DNA of 64,000 nucleotides from Harmonia axyridis. Taxonomy: Eukaryota; Arthropoda; Insecta; Coleoptera; Coccinellidae. A model generated the notes under the pieces. That model was not told where the DNA came from and ran no database searches. It saw only the letters and a list, made by a program, of their open reading frames with translations. Positions 57,838-64,000 of this stretch are shown piece by piece. Positions within the stretch are counted from its first letter, which is position 1; every line of letters begins with the position of its first letter. The position numbers and the translations under genes were made by a program. The stretch lies in the NCBI RefSeq assembly GCF_914767665.1, contig NC_059507.1, positions 12,834,001-12,898,000 of the forward strand, given 5' to 3'.

Positions 57838-59115
57838 ACAGGCCAATTGAAAAGTCCCCGGTCTACGAGAGTAAAACACATTTTTTTTGGTAAAATTCGA
57901 TTTTATTATTCAACATAGTTGCCTTCGAGGGCGATACAGCGATTATCACGATCTTCCAACTTTTCGATACCATTTTTATAACACGATTTGTATCAATAGG
58001 CCTCAGTTTCGGCGATTACTTCTTCATTGGCGCTAAATTTCTTTCCAGCGAATATTTTTTTTGAGGTCTGATAACAGGAAAAAGTCGCTGGGGGTCAGAT
58101 CTGGCGAATACGTTGGGTGTAGAAGCAATTCGAATCCCAATTCATGCAATTTTGCCATTGTTGACTTTGATTTGTGACAGGGCGCATTGTTCTGATGAAA
58201 CAACACCTTTTTTTCTTCAATAGGGCCGTTTTTTAACAATTTCATCCCTTGAACGATCCAATAACGCTTTATAATAATCGCTGTTGATGGTCTGGTCCCT
58301 TTTGCAGGTAATCAATGAATATTATACTTTGCGCATCCCAGAATATTGATGCCATAATCTTGCCAGCTGACTGTTGTTTTTCCCTCGCTTTGGATTCGGT
58401 TCATCATGAGCACTCCACTCAGCTGACTGTCAATTGGACTCCGGAGTGAAATGATGGTACCATGTTTCATCCATTGTCACATATCGATACAAAAATTCAG
58501 GTTTATTGCACTTGAACAGCTTCAAACACTGCTCAGAATCATTAACACGTTGTTGCTTTTGATCGATTGTGAGCTCGCGCGGCACCCATTTTGCACACAG
58601 CTTTCTCATGTACAAATATTCGTGAATGATATGATGTACACGTTCAGATGATATCTTTACAATGTCTCCTATCTCGATCAACTCCACTCTACGGTCATTC
58701 AATATTATTTTGTAAACTTTTTCGATTTTCTCGTCATTGACAGCCTCTTTTGGGCGTCCACTGCGTTCGCCGTTTCGGTGCTCATTTCACCTCGTTTAAA
58801 CTTAGCATACCAATCAATGATGGATGAATTTCCTGGTGCAGACCGCGGAAACTTTTCGTCAAGCCAAGATTTTGCTTCAACTGTAGTTTTTCCCTACAAA
58901 AGGCAATATTTTATCAGCACACGAAATTTTTGTCATCTTTTCTCAAATACCAAAAGTAGCTACACTCACAACGCAATGTTTCACAAAGTAATGGTCGGAC
59001 TGTTGTCAAATTTTGACACGTATCCTTTGTAGGTTGGTACTAACTAAAAATCATATGGATTTAATACTAACAGCGCCATCTGTGCATCAGACCGGGGAAT
59101 TTTCAATTGTCCTAA
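57838..59115 (-). mobile_element. Irritans-type mariner, full-length with mutated catalytic site
   Basis: The ends read ACAGGCCAATTGAAAAGTCC on the left and, reversed, TTAGGACAATTGAAAATTCC on the right; TA follows at 59116-59117. Minus frames: 58430-58702 gives ISSERVHHIIHEYLYMRKLC, WVPRELTIDQK and TMDETWYHHF (first Asp). 58033-58245 gives LFHQNNAPCHKSKST, where the second catalytic Asp is Asn, then YSPDLTPSDFFLLSDLKK (third Asp). The first helix-turn-helix is readable near 58800-58950 with frameshifts. Same family as 44253-45467. Inactive. Confidence 0.9.
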
Positions 59116-59117
59116 TA

Positions 59118-59732
59118 TAGATTTCGATCCAAGATCTAACAAATATAAAAGTTTTCCATATCACTTTCAAAATAGTGGTTTCTGTGATCCGCCATCAAGG
59201 CCATTCAACTTGATACCGTGTCGGACCACAGAACTGCGACAATTCCCACTTCAAGGAAGTCCGACACGTTCGCAAAAAGGCCATTTCCTCCTCCTCAGTC
59301 TCATAACTCCCGAAACAACCGAACATGTCCCATTCCAGCATCTCCTCCTGCAGTAACCGTCTTGTTGGCAGCGCATTAAAAAAACGATTCAACTTCTTAC
59401 AATTCTTTCTACAAGCACAATACACGGTTTGCGTGTCGTCCGCTAATGAATGCAATCCACAATCCAGTTGGACCTGTTGTTTCCAGCTCCATGACCAGCT
59501 ATAATTTTTATTGTCACGCCAGCCTCGAACAGCGGGAAGGGTTCTTCTTCTTCTTGTCGGGCGCACAGACTGGCTGTCATCGATCATACGTGATTTTTTT
59601 CTGTACGCCGAACCCCGCTCTCAAGTGCCACGAAGCGTTCTTTCAGGTTCTTTGTTTGTAATGGGGAGATCAGTAGCGGATCTATTAGGTGGAATAAGAT
59701 TACCGAAAGACTGATTTGAATTGAAGAAGAAG
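59118..59732. other. Unique GC-richer island with a 130-codon frame
   Basis: The minus frame 59195-59587 (130 codons) starts MIDDSQSVRPTRRRR and holds CACRKNCKKLNRFFNALPTR and an acidic YETEEEEMAF stretch. I recognise no domain, and no splice sites or neighbouring exons support it. It could be an orphan frame or chance. Confidence 0.25.
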
Positions 59733-59734
59733 TA

Positions 59735-60297
59735 CCGGGTTTTTCACCATAATTTGACCTCCCCTTTTACTTTGTTACTGAAAGACGTACAAAAAAATTT
59801 TTTCTACAGAAGTTTCCCGAAATGGACTAGTATTTTTTAAAATGATTTCACAAAACGGTAATATGGAGTTGCATTCAAATCATCCGATTCTAATTTATAG
59901 TGAAAAATGTATATCATATCGTTGCCAACGAAATAACTCAAAAAAGGGGATTTTGAGTTATCAGCCTACCACTTGAAAACTAATTACTTAGCTTGGCAAG
60001 TGGTTCTTAAAATTTGAAACTCTGTGGTACTCAGAATAAGACAGATAGGCCAAACATATGTTATAAATTTGAAATCAGGAGAAAAAGAGCTAGTCAAATA
60101 TAGAGAAATATACAGGATGTTCCATTTGAAAAAATGAAGTTGCAATCAATATGTTGCCCACCCTGTATATATTTCGTTTTGTGAAATCATTTTAAAAAAT
60201 ACTAATCGATTTCGTGAAACTTTTGTAGAAAACATTTTTTTGTACCTCTTTTAGTAACAAAGTTAAAGGGGGGGTCAAATCATGGTGAAAAACCCGG
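59735..60297 (+). mobile_element. Foldback element, copy 2 (563 bp)
   Basis: Same ends as 16998-17939 (CCGGGTTTTTCAC and inverse), flanked by TA (59733-59734, 60298-60299). The left arm is much shorter because of a deletion running from the arm into the loop. What remains of the frame reads MELHSNHPILIYSEKC, the downstream half of the helix-turn-helix frame of copy 1, now on the plus strand. The right arm is intact. Confidence 0.75.
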
Positions 60298-60299
60298 TA

Positions 60300-60971
60300 C
60301 AACAGACTAATTATTCAATCGAGTTTAATTAAAACATACTGCACATTTAACTCTATGTTTTAATGTTTGCGCTTCCAATGCGACGTCAGATCCCTTGATC
60401 TCTCGTAGAATTGAAGAACATGAAAGATCAATTCTTCAAAATAAGTTCAACACATAGATTTTAATAAGACAAATATTTCACAAAAAGGTGATAAAGGTAA
60501 ACTTATAGACATCTTGCAGTTTTTTAAATAACCTTAGCTCGAAAACAAAATCTCCCAATTGTAAATGATGAATTAGATTTCCACCTGTGTTCATTTTTAT
60601 CATCTGTAATTTAGTTATCTATATGTAATGTTATGCTTTTTTTGTGATCAATATTGGAATGAAGATATAACAAAGAAAAAGCCTACTGATTCCAAATTCC
60701 AAAATTAAAAGAAAAATTCATTGTTTATTTTTCAAAATTGAGATCAATTTTGATTTATAATGTATTAAAAATAAGAATAATAGCTTGCCACAAGAATGTA
60801 ATGTTATTCAGAATTCAGAGTTGAAAAGATGAAAATCTTAGTGATGAAAGTTCTAAATTAAGTGACGGTAGTGCCATATACAGTAGATAAACAAAATCAT
60901 CAAATATTGGATGGATACTTTATATTGTCGATTACGGGGAGAACAATAGGGGAGAGACATAAGGTGAGATT
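60300..60971. other. Unique AT-rich DNA
   Basis: Nothing recognised. Confidence 0.35.
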
Positions 60972-61062
60972 TTTTTATGAGATAATTAATTCGAGAGAAT
61001 TCCTGGACGTTCAGCATGCACGAAAGTAAATACCTGGGAACAGGTAACATAGACCAACAGAA
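60972..61062. repeat. 91-bp direct repeat X, copy 1
   Basis: Contains attaattcgagagaattcct and acctgggaacaggtaacat, repeated with few changes at 61353-61443. Confidence 0.85.
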
Positions 61063-61352
61063 GAGTTGGGAATGTTCTGTGCCACTTATTAGTGAGGTTA
61101 GGATCGTTGTCTTGGCGGGAGATTCATATTGAAATTTTTAAATCACTTTCAAATATTCTTATATTAGAGCGCTTTCCTAATATCTCAGAGTAGAAGGAAG
61201 ACAGAGAGAAATGAACTTTAGTGGTTATAACATACATATTCATTTTGTACAGGTGCGATTCCCGGTCTAACATTTGTCTTTCGCTTCAAAATAGGCATTA
61301 GTTTCGGCGATTACTTCCTCATTGTCGCCAAATTTCTTTCCAGCGAGCATTC
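61063..61352. mobile_element. Block Y copy 2 plus mariner C-terminal scrap
   Basis: 61063-61255 repeats block Y of 57628. At 61262-61352 the minus strand reads RMLAGKKFGDNEEVIAETNA followed by YFEAKDKC, the C-terminal part of the irritans-type transposase; only a trace of the element's end (ccggtct) is left near 61264. The mariner frame is joined by chance to repeat X. Confidence 0.75.
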
Positions 61353-61443
61353 TTTTTATGAGATAATTAATTCGAGAGAATTCCTGGACGTTGAAAATGC
61401 GCAAAAGTAAATACCTGGGAACAGGTAACATAGACCAACAGAA
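61353..61443. repeat. 91-bp direct repeat X, copy 2
   Basis: Second copy of X, bounding the Y-plus-mariner segment on the right. The exact flanking position makes it look like an insertion or tandem-duplication footprint. Confidence 0.85.
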
Positions 61444-61738
61444 ATTGTTCAGAATTATCTGCAATGCATTTTTTGACCGGAAATTCCCAAATCAGACTAA
61501 TCAGAGACCAAAAATGTTTTTCATCTGATAGTGATCAAAGAACTTCATCTACATCAGCTCTAAATTCGAAACTTTCGGTAGTTTATGACTCGCCAAATTC
61601 TGCTGAAATTCTGTGTATATGGATTCGGAAAAATGAGTCATAGATTCATCGACTGAATCAGGGAAATGCATTCAACTTTTACTGAAAGCAGTGAAAATCT
61701 TCAAATTTGGCCTCAGTGCTATTCTGGAAAATTTGTGT
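61444..61738. other. Unique DNA
   Basis: Nothing recognised. Confidence 0.3.
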
Positions 61739-62100
61739 AACGGTTAGCGCTTCACCTTGAGAGATATGTCCTTAAATATTATGTTTGCTTGTAAACAACT
61801 TCCTTTTTTTCCCTTTATAGTTATTGTTTTGGAATCGGATGTCACGCAGATAGCTTTAGCTGTCTACGTGGTGGTGGTGACGTTGCTTGTTGCTCTGTAC
61901 TCCATAGGGTCTGCCTTCTGTTGTTGTTCCCATTTGTTTGTTTTTTCCCACCTATTGTTGTCCATCCCAACACTATTTCACTGTATTGATGAGGACCCAA
62001 AGCCCGAAACACGTGTCTACGGTTAGCGCTTCTCCTTGAATAATATCATTGCTTATAAATAAAACTTCTAGCTTTATGCTTATTTCTGTATTGATCGCGG
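61739..62100 (+). mobile_element. Hammerhead-like retroelement unit (Penelope-like candidate)
   Basis: The word cggttagcgcttcaccttga at 61741 recurs with one change at 62020, 279 bp later, and some similarity continues after both (cttgtaaac versus cttataaat). The second occurrence follows directly on a hammerhead-like core at 61981-62022. The first lacks the core upstream, as if the copied RNA began at the cleavage site. Penelope-like elements are known to carry minimal hammerheads in their terminal repeats. No reverse transcriptase is present. The 89-codon frame across the unit (61757-62026) is hydrophobic and probably accidental. Confidence 0.45.
61981..62022 (+). ncRNA. Minimal type I hammerhead-ribozyme-like motif
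   Basis: In order: CTGTA (61981-61985), T at the usual C3 position, TGATGA (61987-61992), a short stem II region GG...CC, GAAA (62006-62009), the self-complementary CACGTG (62010-62015), then TC (62016-62017) and TACGG (62018-62022). CTGTA pairs with TACGG as stem I (one G-U). Predicted cleavage is after C62017. Weak points are the C3-to-U change and only two firm pairs in stem II, so this copy may be inactive. The self-complementary stem III fits the minimal, dimer-type hammerheads of Penelope-like elements. Confidence 0.5.
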
Positions 62101-62929
62101 GAAATTCAAGCAGAATATCGAAAAAAATGAGTGAAGATCTAGCTCATATTTAGGAGTTTTTTAGCGCTCTTTCATTAATGCGTCAATTTGCCACTGGGAT
62201 ATACCCAAATGCAATTCTTTGGCCTTCAAGCGCGCAATTGACGCATAAATAAGTAAGTACTTGTTTTGTTATTGCATTTTTTCTTGACGCTTATAGAGCA
62301 TTCATTCAAATCCTTCATAAATTTTCATTTTACAGGTGAAAAAACCAGCAAGACCAAAACGGCTGCACCCTTCTACGCCTCTGTATCCACTGACAATCTC
62401 ACAATCGTACGGAAAATACCGTAAAATGGTGGCGCTAAATCAAATCTGGGATCATAGTCGAGCGTATTATTCTCCCGCATCTCTCGCTTGCAGTTGTCTC
62501 TCTAATTTAGTGTTCTTTTACGCGCAACAAGCGGCTCAGCAAGAGCCTAATGCATACACGCCTTTTAAATGATTGTTTTCGAGTGCTGGAATTGCTCCCA
62601 CATATTTGCCCCCTTGATGAACGGCCTCATAGATGGAAAACATCCATATTTCAAAGTTGAAACGCGAATTCAAAAGGAAGAAGAAGAATCCTGTCGTTTT
62701 ATGGTTTTTATCCCTGCTTGCAAAGCTTCGAAGATTGGACAAGGAATTTTTTTTTAATTTCTGCGTCCAGCTGTTCAAATATGCTTTCAACCAGAGGAGC
62801 TTCAGTAGTTCTTTCTTAGCATCAGAAAGTGGATTCATAATTCAAAATGAGTATGTTTCATTTACTCTCTTCTGCGCCTTCTTATTGCAGATATTTGAGT
62901 ACCTATTTATCATACCAGATATACAAAGT
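62101..62929. other. Unique DNA, no gene recognised
   Basis: A pyrimidine-rich tract ending in ttttcattttacag at 62335 looks like a splice acceptor, followed by a 78-codon frame (62336-62572) without a domain. Overlapping frames at 62536-63052 on both strands are also unrecognised. No exon is called. Confidence 0.3.
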
Positions 62930-63012
62930 GTCACAAAAGATAGTTTATATTTGTTCAGCCTACTGCGTGAACATAACGATTATCAATCAGTGGCCCGACT
63001 CTTGGCATTTTT

Positions 63013-63165
63013 CGGGAGCGAATCATGCGTTGTGCGTACGCGAATTTTATAAGAATGATAATTCTGCGACTATAGCGCGAAGAAATCACTCCAATATTCG
63101 AGGTTTTCATCAATAAAATGACTCGCCAACCATTGCTCTCATTCAGAAATGTGGAAGGCTGATCT
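63013..63165 (+). pseudogene. Transposase N-terminal helix-turn-helix fragment (DUF4817-like)
   Basis: The frame reads HALCVREFYKNDNSATIARR, then a broken continuation through SPTIALIQKCG. The C-V-x-E-(Y/F)-(Y/F)-K-N-x-x-S-A pattern is the first helix region of the DNA-binding end of many insect mariner-related transposases. No catalytic region of the same family follows; a mariner fragment does. Confidence 0.55.
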
Positions 63166-63365
63166 CAAGAAGAAGCTAGATGTATGGGCACCAATCTAGT
63201 AAAAGTAAGAAACCTGATGGACCAAATTTCCATTTGCAAATCGCGACAAAATCGAACCATTTTTGAAGCTATTGGTGACGAAAAGTGGATCACTCACGAC
63301 AACGTCAAGCGAAAACGGTCGTTTGATTTAACCTGAATCGGATCATTCACTACTACGGTCCATTC
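63166..63365 (+). pseudogene. Mariner transposase fragment around first catalytic Asp
   Basis: In shifting frames the plus strand reads KLDVWAPI, then KVRNLMDQISICKSRQNR, then IFEAIGDEKWITHDNVKRKR. This matches mariner sequences of the form LxVWVPHxLxxxNLMDRISIC...GDEKW. It covers only the stretch up to the first catalytic Asp. Both ends are lost. Confidence 0.65.
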
Positions 63366-64000
63366 AGGAATTATTGACATCCCGGGTGGCTTTGGAAAAT
63401 CGAAATTAAGTTGGTACTGGCTCATTCAGTAACATTTTGAATTGCAGATTTCGGGTTGGCATTTGAAATGTCATTGACAGGAGGTTAGATTTCAGTTTGT
63501 TTGTGTTATTGGTTTTCATCGAAGAAATTTTGAAACTTAAAAGTTGTATCAATTTCAAACACACATTGATTAGTTTATTTGAGTATTTCTCACAGTACTG
63601 TTTGAAAAAAGAAGGAGGCAAGTCATTACAACCTGGATTATTAATAGAAGAAAACCTGTGCATTACGATTTCACCTTCAAAGAATCATTGAATGATTTGA
63701 TTGTTACCAAAAGTCAAGCCAAAAGCAACCAATATATCAGCCTGGCTGAAATTTGACCAAAAAGCATCTGGATTTTAATCAATCAAAGACAACATTACAT
63801 AAACTTAATTGGTTACAAGTTCAAAACAGTTAATAAAAGGAAAATTCTTATTGATAAACAGAAAAATATAATATGTTGAGTACGATTTTATGGTGAATAC
63901 AGAGAATATTTGCAACAAAATGTGAAATTCATTTATCTGGAGGATACTTGGTTATTTGAAAATGCCAGAATTATTCAATAGTGGACTCTAGAGAAAAAAC
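63366..64000. other. Unique AT-rich DNA
   Basis: Nothing recognised. Confidence 0.35.

Noticed and set aside
61757..62026. Hydrophobic 89-codon frame as a membrane protein gene
   Set aside because: It spans the hammerhead-like unit and its end is the ribozyme-like core; coding is probably accidental.
62320..62572. Splice acceptor plus coding exon
   Set aside because: A good pyrimidine tract and CAG, but the frame shows no domain and no partner exon or donor site is evident.
1..64000. CRISPR array, bacterial operons or phage genes
   Set aside because: No regular short direct repeats with spacers, no ribosome-binding-site pattern and no long bacterial-type frames; the content is eukaryotic TE debris.

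Overview
This window looks like AT-rich, intron- or intergenic-type DNA from an insect. A beetle is plausible but the sequence does not prove it. I found no convincing host protein-coding gene, no tRNA or rRNA gene, no CRISPR array and no operon structure. Nearly all the coding signal comes from decayed transposable elements (TEs). The arthropod call rests on the TE mix: mauritiana- and irritans-type mariners, DD41D mariner relatives, pogo/Tigger, Tc1-like, hAT, R1-like and Jockey-like non-LTR retrotransposons (LINEs), and a possible Penelope-like hammerhead unit. The short open frames are mostly TE fragments, or chance frames in AT-rich or locally GC-richer unique DNA.

Layout. 1-3.5 kb: unique DNA plus a truncated mariner sandwiched between two copies of a ~350-400 bp repeat. 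3.5-6.7 kb: a deleted hAT element carrying a 541-bp inverted-repeat element and a LINE, the LINE itself carrying a second LINE. 7.4-8.8 kb: a mauritiana mariner split by a LINE. 9.8-10.9 kb: a pogo/Tigger element carrying an unclassified repeat (family C). 11.7-14.1 kb: repeat family D, then a decayed region with a mariner scrap and a perfect 38-bp palindrome. 14.8-15.7 kb: DD41D copy 1. 17.0-19.5 kb: a 942-bp foldback element with a small helix-turn-helix frame, a hAT remnant and an R1-like LINE remnant. 20.6-21.2 kb: second copy of the first LINE. 21.2-25.9 kb: TE-poor AT-rich DNA. 25.9-27.3 kb: a LINE inside a DD41D-like relative.

28.0 kb: family C. 29.7-30.7 kb: internally deleted mauritiana mariner. 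31.6-32.7 kb: a ~440-470 bp tandem repeat. 33.7-34.5 kb: DD41D copy 2. 38.1-39.0 kb: R1-like LINE tail beside a hAT end. 39.7-43.1 kb: two Tc1-like remnants flanking a third family C copy. 44.3-45.5 kb: irritans-type mariner. 46.5-47.8 kb: the longest mauritiana mariner. 48.8-50.2 kb: family D, a Tc1-like end and a deleted mariner. 51.5-54.2 kb: family D, a LINE tail and another mariner. 55.7-56.7 kb: DD41D copy 3 inside an older relative. 57.6-61.4 kb: irritans-type mariner, a second foldback element and a duplicated composite block. 61.7-62.0 kb: the hammerhead-like unit. 63.0-63.4 kb: two further transposase fragments.

Between the TEs lie several locally GC-richer, apparently single-copy islands (near 7.0, 14.4, 20.1, 31.1, 35.0, 39.3, 43.8, 50.4, 57.2 and 59.4 kb). 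They could be conserved non-coding or regulatory DNA. The best candidates for something new are the hammerhead-like unit, the 541-bp inverted-repeat element in the hAT, and the foldback pair. All assignments were made by reading the sequence and by knowledge of the families; no search was run.
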